A DNA stretch of 64,000 nt from the NCBI GenBank assembly GCA_026874595.1, contig CM049317.1, positions 43,488,401 through 43,552,400 of the forward strand, written 5' to 3'. Every line of letters begins with the position of its first letter. Position 1 is the stretch's first letter. Below the pieces are notes generated by a model, which made no database searches, had not been told where the DNA came from, and saw only the letters and a program-made list of their open reading frames with translations. Both the position numbers and the translations under genes were made by a program. The DNA comes from Sipunculus nudus. Taxonomy: Eukaryota > Annelida > Sipuncula > Golfingiida > Sipunculidae. Of this stretch, positions 1 through 10,987 are shown piece by piece.

Positions 1-282
1 GCATTCAACAATGCATTTAGAATTGAAATAAAATTACCAGAGAACCGCAGTGCCAGTGAAGAATTCATAAATATAAGAGGTTTCCTTTTGATGCATGGAT
101 AAATATTGAGCCTGGTGCCATTTTGCATCACTGCCAGCCACGTTAAGATCAAGCTGAGCCAAGCTTTTTAGGAGGTGCTTCCTGTATTTTATTGAGCCAA
201 AGTTAGTGGATTTTGTGCAGCTCAGTTTGGCTTGAGAAAGAAAAAAAAAAAAACAAAAAGAAAGTCTTTTAGTTTTACAATA
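1..282. other. Left edge, no gene seen
   Basis: AT-rich sequence with an A13 run at 241-253 just before the first B head. I see no repeat family shared with the rest of the window and no coding signal. Confidence 0.5.
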
Positions 283-316
283 AACAAGGCCTACAGGCCT
301 AATGTGAACCTGTGCA
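283..316 (+). repeat. B-family 5' terminus
   Basis: Contains the palindrome AGGCCTACAGGCCT, then TGTGAACCTGTG, which is the inverted complement of the CACAGGTTCGC that ends B elements (for example at 10029-10039). Other B heads are at 10988, 16109, 29774 and 42684; a truncated one is at 35959. Confidence 0.8.
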
Positions 317-1881
317 TTAGGAAATACACCAGGTATAATGCTTCAATGCTGGACCAGTACTTCTCATGTATATGAACAATGGAAGTACAAAACATTTTGA
401 ATAAGAAACAATTACACAAACATCACTGCTGAAATTCTGGCATGGGTGCACACAACACAAAAATGATTGTAGCTGGCACCACCAGTCTTGCATACAACAA
501 AGCTATCAGAGATATATACATATGCTCAATTTCAGACTGATATATCAAACCCCTCCTGAGAAATAAGCAGGGACACACACTGTGCAAAAATTATTGTAGG
601 TGGCACCACCAGTCTTGTATAGGACAAATCTATTTGATATGTATTATTATGCCCTATTTTAGGCTGATATATCAAATTCCTCTGTAGAAATAAGCAGGCA
701 CATACACTGTGCAAAAGACGTTGTAGGTGGCAACACCTGTCTTGTGAACGAGAAAGCCATCAAAGACAAATAGACAGGTAAAAATATCGGGCCCATATTA
801 CCTTGAGTCTGATGCATGGGGCTGACTAGGCTTAGGTGAGAAAGGCAGTTGCCCCGAGTGAACTGTGACAAATTTGCTGGCTCAGGCTACTGCACTGAGT
901 GAACTCATGACCTGCACCTGGCTTGAGTGAGTGAACTTTTGACCTGTACCAGGCTGCACTGAGTGAACTCTTGACCTGTTGCATAATCTGACACAGTTGG
1001 CAGTCTGCCAAAGCTATAAATAGATCCAGGCTGAACTTTGATGCCAAATCTGATGCGGTGGCCAGTCTGCCAACGCTATAAATAAAACGCAGCTACTGCA
1101 CTGAGTGAACTCCTGACCTATACCTGGCTGCACTGAGTGAACTCTTGACCTGTTGCCTTATCACATACAGTTGGCAGTCTGCCAAAGCTATAAATAGATC
1201 CAGACTGAACTTTGGCCTGTTGTCAAATCTGAAATAGTAGCCACACAATTGCATAAGCTCACAGATTGGCTCCACATGCAGCCCTCAGGGGCATGACGCC
1301 AATGAGGTGTTCACATATCACCCATGAGGTGATCATATGCCTTCTGTTTGGCTGCATTGATTGAACTCTTGACCTATATCTGGAAGCACTGAATGATCTC
1401 TTGATCTGTTGCCAAATCTGAAACAGTTGGCAGTTTCTCAACCTAGTTAAAGATACAGACACAACCTTGGCCTGTTGGTAAATCTGTTTACACATACTGA
1501 AAAACTTCAAGTTGACATATTCATAAACTTTTTATCAAAATATCTAGAATAATAAAAGATGCAGTTCTTTTATTGTTAAAGGTCCAATAATTTTGCTAAA
1601 AATCATTCAAGTAAACTTGAACAAAGACCACCTATGAATAATTTTTGTGCAATGTTACAGAAGTTATAATTGAAACAATAATTTTGTAGAAGAACAGTTT
1701 TGCAGTCCTCAGTTTGATATACACATAATAATGGCCATAATACCAATTTAAGCTTTTCTGATATGATTGAAAGAACCATGTCCTAGGATAATTCTTTAGA
1801 AAAATTGAACGATTCAACTTGACAGTTTCATCATAAGCATTTTAAGCTGAAAGAGGCAAAAATTATGAGGTTTTTGCTCAT
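283..1881 (+). mobile_element. Family B element 1, left segment
   Basis: Starts with the B head (AACAAGGCCTACAGGCC, then a GCGAACCTGTG variant with T for C). Three core units of about 127 bp start at box variants at 472, 599 and 726. A second module at about 885-1400 repeats CTGAGTGAACTCTTGACCTG with roughly 36-bp spacing. The segment stops at 1881, where an A head begins, and its sequence resumes at 9134. The two pieces add to 2511 bp, against 2512 bp for the uninterrupted copy at 35959-38470. No protein is encoded. Seen: termini and match between copies. Inferred: Helentron/HINE-like mobility. Confidence 0.8.
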
Positions 1882-2701
1882 AACAAGTGACCCAGGGGTC
1901 ATGACGCTCAGCTGACCAGGAAGACATTGACAAAAGTAATTTTATCATCTGAATGTCAAATTTGAATGAAATACTTTTTCCAAACTTGACCTTTTGTATA
2001 AAATCATCCAATATTCATTGGGGTACTATGGAGCTCTGTAGCATGAAGGATATGGGTAACAAACACCTATTTTCAAGGTTTACAAGATGACTTTTCAGGG
2101 GTCTCCCAGCATGTCAAAAAATAAAATTCTAGGTCCAGTTATTATTATTTGTGCCCTGTTAACAAATCCAAATGTTTATTCTGGGGGGTATTTCAAAGCC
2201 GCATAGGATGAAGGATATGGGTAACAGAGATGTAATTTCAGGTGCACAAGGAGACTTTTCAGGGGCCTCCCAGCATATCAAGAAAGGAGATTCTAGGTCA
2301 AGTCATTATAATTTGTGCTCTGTTAACAGCTAGATGACCAAATCTTTATTCTGGGGAGTACTTCGGAGCCCCAGAGCATGAAGGATATGGGTAACAGGGA
2401 CCTTATTTCGGGTTTCCATGTAGACCTTTTATGGGCTTCCCTGGAGGTGAGGACAGAAGATTCTAGGTCCAGTCATTATGATTTGTGCCCTGTTAATATA
2501 TGACCAAATCTTTATTCTGGGGGGTACTTCAGAGCCCCATAGCTCACAGAATATGGGTAACAGGGACCTTATTTTGGGTTTCCATGTAGACCTTTTATGG
2601 GCTTCCCTGGAGGTGAGGACAGAAGATTCTAGGTCCAGTCATTATGATTTGTGCCCTGTTTACAGATGACCAAATGTTTAAAGATCACAAAAGTAGAGAA
2701 A
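1882..2701 (+). mobile_element. Family A element 1, left segment
   Basis: The A head at 1882-1914 (palindromic GACCC..GGGTC, then GCTCAGCTG) is followed by core units carrying the phrases 'aaggatatgggtaacag' and 'gattctaggtccagt'. At 2701, within the core phrase 'tagagaaa', another A head starts. The core phrase resumes at 6617 as 'aaaaatcgtaaaaaat'. Left plus right segments make about 3.34 kb, close to the 3.23 kb of the A copy at 30813-35216 once its C insert is removed. No coding capacity recognised. Confidence 0.78.
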
Positions 2702-4625
2702 AACAAGGGACCTATGGGTCACTGTGCTCAGCTGACGTTAACTTTGAAGGTAAAAATCTAAAATAATATCAAATGGAGATAAAGTGTAAGAGGAAGAGGT
2801 AATAAAGGCTATGGTTGGTTTATATGATTGGTTTGTATTGATGAGCAAGAAATTGTTGCAAAAAATATTCTGTGACCTGACCATGTGTTTCCTAATGTTG
2901 AAACTAAAGCATGTGAGCAGTTTGTGAACAAATGATCTGTACTATTACCATGATCATTAGTTGGTTTTTCTATTAACTGTTGACATTTCAGTAGTTTACA
3001 CATTTGTTCAATTGAATCTATTTTTTGGAATAATATATATTATTAAATATATATGTATTTTTTTATGAAATGTATACAGTTGAAATATAGCTAATTAACA
3101 ACATAAAACAGGGCAAACAAAGCCTGATCTCAAATTCTGCTGAAAATAATGAACAAATGTTTGTATTAAATCCTCATTTTTTTATCACATCAATTATTTT
3201 CTAGTTTAAGTTTATATTTCTATACATTTCCAATTTAACATATATATCTGAATATAAAAGTTGATTCATAATTCTCAATTGCATCATCATAAATCTTAAT
3301 CTTGTCAGATAACACCACATCATGCATACAAATGTTTATTAATTTTTCACCACAAATTTATATCTTTTAAATCTGCAAAACAATAAATATCTAAAAATAA
3401 TACTTGATTTAGATTTCACAATTTTTAATTGTGTCTTTATTTATCCATAATGTGCTTCATATTTTATAATAATTTAAGCATACTGATGGGTTCAATTATA
3501 TTTGTTAAAATCATTTAAAAGAAAATTGATTTCTTTAAAAATGCTACATTACACAACATTGCATCTTCTGGATTACACCTTGAATTATTTTTTCAAGGAA
3601 AGTCTTTGCATATTGGAGGGGAAACAGCATTACAATTAAGGAGATACAGTAAAAACAATAACAATTACTGCATAACACTTGGTGGGTTGGGTTTGGGGGG
3701 GGGGGTTTGGTTGGGATGGTGATATGAGAATAACTGTACACCTGTCACAGCAGGGGATCTCCCCCAGTGACTGTAACAAATCAGAAACCCTGGCATAGCT
3801 GACTTCCAGTGACCTGGAGTGGGACCCTGCATCTGTAATCAAAGCAAGTGACTACACAAACCATTTGAAAAGCTAAGAGAAAATGGCCCAGCTTAAATGA
3901 ACCTCTGTAAATTATAGAATAATGGACATGAGCTAAAGCATATGGACTGTGTAATAAATGAAACCTTTGGCCTGAAACCATTTAGTGATGCACCAAGGGA
4001 AAAAATGGGCCTATGGTAAGTGTCATATAAAAGTTCCATTTTATAAACAAATAATGTGTGAAGGTAATTAAGTTTTCAAAAGTTAAATATATGGCTATAT
4101 AAGTTAAAAATTAATCCCAAAAAGTTTGACCAATATTCCTAATTTTAAAACTAGGTTTAACAGTTTTATTCACACCCAGGCCCCGCCTACTTTAAGAGAT
4201 ATGAATGAAATGCTACCAAGTATTTATATCTTCTTAAATCTTGTCAGTTAGCACTTACATTGGGTCCTAATATTTTACCATATTTGAATATTAGGATTAA
4301 ATTCCTGAAAATTTTTTTCTTTAAAAAAATCAAAATTGTCCAAGTCTCAACAAAAAGAATTTTTTTAACATAAAAATTATAAGCTTTGTCTTGTATATTA
4401 GTCCTGAGTATCGAAGCGGTGGGTCAGGGAGGGGTCTCTGTTGTTACTGTTCATCGCTGAAAAAATGTGAAATTATAAGATTCATTTTTTTAGAGTATTA
4501 ATCTGTCAACAGAATGGGGTGGGGGTGGGGGGGGGGAGAGAAAGGCTCCCTGTGGTATTATGCTGGCAGCCTGGTCAAGCTCAACAAGAGAGAGGGCTCG
4601 CCTGAGTGATGGGATTACATAATAG

Positions 4626-5905
4626 CCTGGGGAGTATTGAGAGTTGCACTGAATGACCTACAGTGACCTCAGTGGACTGCTTGACAATGTGAGGGAATAC
4701 AACCAGAGCCTCCAAACACATTAAATAACTAGCCTAATTTTGCAGCTTTTATTTTCAAATTCAGATTTTAACAGATTAAATCCTTATGTGTACATGCTGT
4801 GAAAATAACATCCACAGTACTTACAGGAAAAAATTGTGCCGTGGCCAAAGTTGGGCAAAATCTAAGGTACTGATTTTATATTTATGCTAATAACTTAAAA
4901 AAAATTCATTTTTCAGATCTAATTTTCAGTATACAATTGAATCTTGATTAAATGATGTTATATTCCTGATAAAACGTCTCAGCCATTCTTATTTTAAGTG
5001 AGTAAATATATATCCTGATTTTTTACAAGGTGCATTATGTAACTTCAACAAATTATGCAATACTGACCGAAATTTTGGTATGTACATAGGAAATGTATGG
5101 AAGAATATGAATATTTACAATTACATCTAACATTATGCCAATTTTTGGATTACCAGGTAAACAAAAGTAGGGTCATGATGCTAGAAAATACAAATACATT
5201 AAGGCTTCTAAAAAACTTCAATAGCTAGACTAATTTTTAAGCTTATACTTTCAAATTCAAAGTTCATCAGATTAAATCCACATGTAAACTGGCTGTGAAA
5301 ATTAAATCAAATGTACTTATAAGAAAAAAATGTGACATGGTCAAATTTAGGCAAAATTTAAGGTACCAATTTTTTATTTTTGCTAATATTTTAAATTTAA
5401 CAGATTTTGATCTAATTTTGGGTATACAATTTAATTTTGATTAATTAAAGATATATTACTGGAAAAAAGTCCAAAGCTTTAAAATGTTTTGTTTTAAGTG
5501 ATCAAATATCTTTCCTGATTTTTTACAAAATGCATTATGTTTGAGCGCATAACTTTTTTTAAATCACATAATACAGACCTAATTTCTGACATGTACATAG
5601 GAACTATATAGAGGAATATTTATGGTAAATATGAGAAAAAACAGGTGAGTGGTTGCGTAGTTAGGCTGTCCTGAAATGTGAAAATAGGTTTTTAATAAAA
5701 AAATTGAGGTTTTTCCTTAATTTCTCAAAGGAACAAAGTCGCAAAGACCCCGTTTTCAGCTTGGTAGGAGATCTTGGGGACATCTAACATTATGCCAACA
5801 ATCTTGGGAGCATAGAGAGCTGCACTGAATGACCAACAGTGACCACAGTGGACTGCTTGACAATGTAAGGGAATACAACAAGAGCCTCCAAAAAAATTCA
5901 ATAAC
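4626..5905 (+). repeat. Internal duplication in A element 2
   Basis: The block at about 4626-4730 (gagagttgcactgaatgacc... through the 'taactagcctaattttgcag' phrase) recurs at about 5806-5905, giving a period near 1180 bp. A further diverged copy of the 'tagactaatttt' part is at about 5218. Confidence 0.7.
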
Positions 5906-6524
5906 TAGCCTAATTTTGCAGCTTTTATTTTCAAATTTCAGACTTTAACAGATTAAATCCTTATATGTACATGCTGTGAAAATTAGATCCACAGTACTTA
6001 CAGGAAAAAAACGTGCCATGGTCAAAGTTGGGCAAAATTTAAGGTACCAATTTTTTATTTTTGTTAATATTTAAAAAAATTTTAAAGATTTTGATCTTAT
6101 TTTGGGTATACAATTTAATTTTGATAAAATAAAGTTATATTACTGGAAAAAAAGTCCATAGCTTTAATATGTCCTGTGTTAAGTGATCAAATATCTTTCC
6201 TGATTTTTTACAAAATGCATTATGTTTGGGTCCATAACTTTTTTAAATTATATAATACAGACCTAATTTCTGGCATGTACATAGGAACTATATAGAGAAA
6301 TATTTATGGTAAATATGAGGAAAAACAGATGAGCGGTTTCAATATAAGCCAGTCCTGAAGTGTGAAAATAGGTTTTTAATAAAAAATTGAGGTTTTTCCT
6401 AAATTTCTCAAAGGAATGAAGTCGCAAAGACCCAGTTTTCGGCTTGGTAGGAGATCTTGGGGACATCTAACATTATGCCGAATTTTGGATTCCTAGGTCT
6501 TACGGTTTCAAAACGTGCCACATC

Positions 6525-6570
6525 TACGGACGGACGGACGGACGGACGGACAGACGGACGGACGACGGAC
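6525..6570 (+). repeat. (ACGG)n microsatellite in A tail
   Basis: Runs of CGGA with CAGA and CGAC interruptions just upstream of the tail hairpin. Equivalent tracts precede the A hairpins at 9103, 22669, 23186, 23428, 26509, 35186 and 49890. Confidence 0.9.
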
Positions 6571-6585
6571 AATGGACCACGACTA

Positions 6586-6616
6586 TAGCTCAGATGACTT
6601 ATAGTCAGCTGAGCTA
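6586..6616 (+). other. A-family 3' terminal hairpin
   Basis: TAGCTCAG pairs with CTGAGCTA (8 bp), one mismatch, then TGACT pairs with AGTCA (5 bp) around a TAT loop; 31 nt in all, followed by AAAA. The same structure ends every A tail here. The outer stem matches the GCTCAGCTG of the A head in inverted orientation. A 3' hairpin is typical of Helitron/Helentron ends. Confidence 0.85.
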
Positions 6617-7764
6617 AAAATCGTAAAAAATAAAAAAAATATAGGTGGTGCCACCAATCTCCAGAAATTGATGAAACACTCCATGATCAATATCCATGCA
6701 AAGAATCATGGTGATTAATGCATTAGTTGTTCAGATACTTGAGCTTTTGTATTAAATTTTGCATTATTCTGGGGGGTACTTCAGAACCCCATAGCTCGAA
6801 GAATATAGGTCACAGTGACCTAATTTCAGGTTTACAAGGAGAATTTTCATAGACCTCCAAGGATTTCAAGTAAGAAGATTCCCGGTCTAGCGGTTACGAT
6901 TTGTGCCATGTTAACAGACAGACGCCTGGATGGCCGGACGGACGACGGACAAAAGGTGATCCCTACAGCTCAGATGACTTTCAGTCAGCTGAGCTAAAAA
7001 TTGAAAAATACAGGTGGCGCCACCAGAATGCAGAAACTGATGAAACATTTCATGATCAATATCCATGCAAAGAATCATGGTGATCAATATAATAATTGTT
7101 CAGATACTTGAGCTTTTGTATCAAATTTTCCATTATTCTGGAGGGTACTTCGGAGCCCACTAGCTGAGAGGTTATGGGTAACAGAGACCTAATTTCAAGT
7201 TTTTAAGGAAACTTTTCATGGGCCTCTCAGCATGTCAAGAGAGAAGATTCTAAGTCCAGTTGTTACGATTTGTGCCATGTTAACAGATGACCGCATCTTA
7301 TGAGGTCTCAAAAATAGAGAAAAAAATTCGTAAAAATAAAAAAAATACAGGTGGCGCCACCATACTGCAGAAACTGATGACACATTCCATGATCAATATC
7401 CATGCAAAGAATCATGGTGATCACTGCAATAGTTGTTTAGATACTTGAGCTTTTGTATCAAATTGTCCATTATTCTGAGGGATACTTCAGATGACTTACA
7501 GTCAGCTGAGCTAAAAACACTTAATGGTCAATATCCATGCAAAGAATCATGATGATCTCCGTATTAGTTGTTCAGATACTTCAGCTTTTGTATCAAATTG
7601 TCCATTATTCTGAGGGATACTTCAGTCCTATAGCTTGAAATATATGGGCAACAGAGACCTAATTTCAAGTTCCCACAGGCACTCTTCATGGGCCTCCTTG
7701 CATGACAAGAATGAAGTTACTAGGTCCAGTTGTTGCAATTTGTACCCTCTTGATAGATAACATA

Positions 7765-7776
7765 GGTGGCGCCACC
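7765..7776. repeat. Palindromic box GGTGGCGCCACC (A core example)
   Basis: A perfect 12-bp palindrome opening the core unit; GAGATAT starts 88 bp after its first base (7853). The same box opens core units in families B, C and D. Confidence 0.85.
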
Positions 7777-9102
7777 AGTCTGCAGGAACTGATAGAACAT
7801 CTCATAATCAATATGTATGCCAAAAATCATGACCATCAGTGATGTAGTTATTGAGATATTGAAGTTTTTGTATGAAATTTTTGACTACTCTGGGGGGGTA
7901 CTTTGGGGCAGCATAGCTCAAAGGATATGGGTAACAGAGACCTAATTTCTGGTTTCCATGGAGACTTTTCATAGGTCTTCTAGTGTGTTGAGAATGAAGA
8001 TTCTAGGTCCAGTCGTTACTATTTGTGCCATGCTAACAGATGACAGCATCCTTAAAGGTCTCAAAAATAGAGGAAAAAATCGTAAAAATCGAACGATACA
8101 GGTGGCGCCACAAGTCTGCAGGAACAGATGACACATCTCATGATCAATAGTTATGCCACAAATCATGACCATCATTTAGGTAGTTAATGAGATATTGAAG
8201 TTTTTGTATGAAATTTTTTACTTTTCTTGGGGGTACTTTAGGGCTCCATAGCTCGAAGAATATGGGTAACAGAGACCTAATTTTGGTTTCCATGGAGACT
8301 TTTCATAGGTCTCTCAGTGTGTTGAGAATGAAGATTCTAGGTCCAGTTGTTATGATTTGTGCCACGTTAACAGATGACAGCATCCTTAAAGGTCTCAAAA
8401 ATAGAGGAAAAAATCGTAAAAAATCAAACAATACAGGTGGCGCCACAAGTCTGCAGGAACTGATGGAACATCTCATGATCAATATGTATGACAAAAATCA
8501 TGACCATCAGTCAAGTATTTAATGAGATATTGAAGTTTTTGTATGAAATTTTGGACTTTTCTGGGGGGTAGTTTGGGGCCCCATAGCTGGAAGGATATGG
8601 GTAACAGAGACCTAATTTCTGGTTTCCATGGAGACTTTTCATAGGTCTCTCAGTGTGTCGAGAATGATGATTCTAAGTCCAGTCATTACGATTTGTGCCT
8701 TGTTAACAGATGTTCACATTTTTAAAGGTCTCAAAAATAGAGAAAAAAATTCGTAAAAAATCGAAAAATACAGGTGGCGCCACCACTCTTCAGAAACTGA
8801 TGGAACCTCTCATGATCAATATGTATGCCAAAAATCATGACCATCAGTCAAGTAGTTAATGAGATATTGAAGTTTTTGTATGAAATTTTGGACTTTTCTG
8901 GGGGGTACTTTGGGGCCCCATAGCTGGAAGGATATGGGTAACAGAGACCTAATTTCTGGTTTCCAAGGAGATTTTTCATGGACCTCCCAGGATGTCAAGT
9001 GAGAAGATTCCAGTTCTAGCGGTTATGATTTGTGCCTGGTTAACGGACAGACAGACGGACAGACAGACAGACAGACGGACGACGGACAAAGAGTGATTGC
9101 TA

Positions 9103-9133
9103 TAGCTCAGATGACTTTCAGTCAGCTGAGCTA
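9103..9133 (+). other. A-family 3' hairpin closing element 1
   Basis: Same 8-bp outer stem as at 6586, with inner loop sequence TGACTTTCAGTCA. It is followed directly by B sequence that resumes from 1881. Confidence 0.8.
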
Positions 9134-10045
9134 AAAAACAGGTCAATGTAGGTGGCACCACAAAATCTGAAACTTCAAATATGAGTCATGTGACCAACAT
9201 TTGCACAATACCTGGTAATGTAGCTTCTGTCATTTCTGAGATTACCATGTCAGTATGCTTACTTGGCCAAATGACTGTTCAAATTCGTGAAACTCCACCA
9301 AAATTCATCAAATGCAAACCATTTGAACAAACTTGAGAGGGCTTGCCTCTGGGATCATTTCTGTAAAATAATGAACAATTTTGCTAGACTGTTTACAAGA
9401 AGAAGACTTTTAAAGGTTTTTCAGCTTTTTCCCTATAAAATCTAAGTAAATGCAGATAGCAAAAAAATAAGCTGAATCTCACAACATTTGATATGTGACA
9501 GATAACTGCATAAAATCTGAGGATGTTAGCTCCTGCTATTCCTGAGAAATTATGGGTTAATCTACAGATGACCAATAACCCTCGTACAAATAAAGGTCGA
9601 TGCAGGTGGCGCCACCAATACCTCAATTTCATATATGACTCATGTGACCAACACTAGCATAACATTTGGTGATGATAGCTCCGGCCGTTTCTGAGATTGT
9701 CATTTTATTATGCTTTTTTGGACAGATGACTAAATTCAACTTCCTGTAACTCGGCAAAAATTCACCAAACTTGAACCATTCGAACAAAATTGAGAGAGAT
9801 GGTATAAAAGATTATTTCTGTGAAATATTGAACAATTTGGCTTGACCGTTTAGGAGGAGAAGATTTTAAAAGGTTTTTTAGCTTTTTCTCTAGAAAATCT
9901 AAGAAAATGCATAGTTTTTCAGATGGCTTATTTTTTGCATTACATTCTATGATGCTAGCTCCAGTCATTTTTGAATTAGTATGGGTTAACATACAGACAA
10001 CGAATGCCGCCACACCATTGCATTAGCTCACAGGTTCGCTAAAAA
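9134..10045 (+). mobile_element. Family B element 1, right segment and tail
   Basis: Continues the B element broken at 1881: the phrase 'aaaaaacaggtcaatgtagg' matches the uninterrupted copy near 37568. The palindromic box is at 9605 with GAGAT at 9693. It ends with CATTAGCTCACAGGTTCGC and TAAAAA at 10045, the inverted complement of the B head. Confidence 0.8.
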
Positions 10046-10987
10046 TTACTTCAGATGCATACTGAATGCAAAATTATAATACAGATACATCTAACTTATG
10101 GCAAAATCTTGAATTAAGTTGAGTATGGCTACCAATTATTTATAATCCATGTACAGCCATCTTTATATACCCACAGAGAGCTGTATACCTGTGATTGTAA
10201 ACATTGCTTGGCATGCGGAATATCTAACATCATAAATCTACAATTTCTAAAAGCTTTTAAAAAGCAATTTTGTCAATATTAACCAGAGATAACCTGAAAT
10301 GTCTAGAGGCATGATGTAACGGATGCTGATAAACTGGTGCCAGGCTAGATGTATATGCTTCACACAGCTAACATATATGGTAAAATGACTCAATTCAATC
10401 TTTATAATTCAGCCAAAATTCATTCTTTGGAACCATAAAAGACAATTATTATAAGAATTATTAAGGGGATTATTCTTGTAAAATATTAAACAAATTGGCC
10501 TCAGTGGTGTCAGTCAAAAACATTTTGCAGGTTTATAACTCGTATGGGAAAATACAGCAAAATGGCAAAGTTAAGCTTCCCCATAACTCAGCCAAAAATC
10601 ACTGAACCAAAACCATTTGAACAAACTTGAATAATCGACATCTAAGGATAATTAATGTGTGAGATTTTATAATTTGGCCCAGTGGTTTTTGAGAAGAAGA
10701 TCTTTGTAGCCACTGAGCTAAAATGGGCTGTTACGGCATATGACTAAATTCAGCTTCCCATAACTCAGCCGAAAGTCACTGAACTAAGACCATTTGAACA
10801 AATTTCAAAAGCACTACCTTAGGGTCATTTCTGTGCGATATTAAACAATTTAGCCATATGGTTTCAGAGAAGAAGTTTTTTTGTAGCCATCAGTATGATA
10901 CATTAAAATATTTTTTATGCCTTGCTGAATAAAGACTGATGGCTGTAACTGTCACCCTGTTATCTAAGAAAACGTAAAAAAATAGGA
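10046..10987 (+). repeat. B-extension module
   Basis: Tandem phrases 'cttcccataactcagcc..' and 'tttggcccagtggtttttgagaagaag'. The same module follows the B tail at 38471 and occurs inside the B copy at 19310-21813, so it belongs to a B-derived array. It has no box and no coding signal. Confidence 0.7.

Larger units (their letters stand above)
2702..6616 (+). mobile_element. Family A element 2, nested inside element 1
   Basis: Head at 2702-2734, tail hairpin at 6586-6616, about 3.9 kb. The interior differs from the A core with the palindromic box. It has an AT-rich 5' part (3000-4560) with G-runs at 3695-3705 and about 4515-4535. It then has repeated 'gctgtgaaaat..ccatggtcaaagttgggcaaaat' modules, the 'catgtacataggaactata' module and an (ACGG)n tract before the hairpin. 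The same interior occurs in the A copies at 13666-16062 and 47262-49921. Short open frames here are on the opposite strand and look accidental. Confidence 0.7.
6617..9133 (+). mobile_element. Family A element 1, right segment (core array and tail)
   Basis: Tandem core units of about 336 bp with palindromic boxes at 6644, 7013, 7350, 7765, 8101, 8436 and 8773. The 369-bp first interval holds an extra tail hairpin at 6967-6995, and the 415-bp interval holds a tail fragment at about 7489-7513. A tail with (ACAG/ACGG)n at 9049-9088 and a hairpin at 9103-9133 closes the element. The open frame of about 104 codons at 8208-8522 lies wholly within core repeats and is interrupted in the sister units, so I do not call it a gene. 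Confidence 0.8.

Noticed and set aside
7765-7776. TGGCGCC in the box as a retroviral-type primer binding site
   Set aside because: It is part of a symmetric palindrome in tandem units, with no long terminal repeats or coding region around it.
8208-8522. A 104-codon open frame in an A core unit, with similar frames in other units (for example 33725-33946 and 34395-34616)
   Set aside because: The frames are similar because the DNA is tandemly repeated. Unit lengths vary (334-337 bp) and most units carry stops in that frame.
10029-10039. GGTTCG in B tails as a tRNA or SINE B box
   Set aside because: No A box or cloverleaf upstream. The sequence is explained as the inverted complement of the B head.
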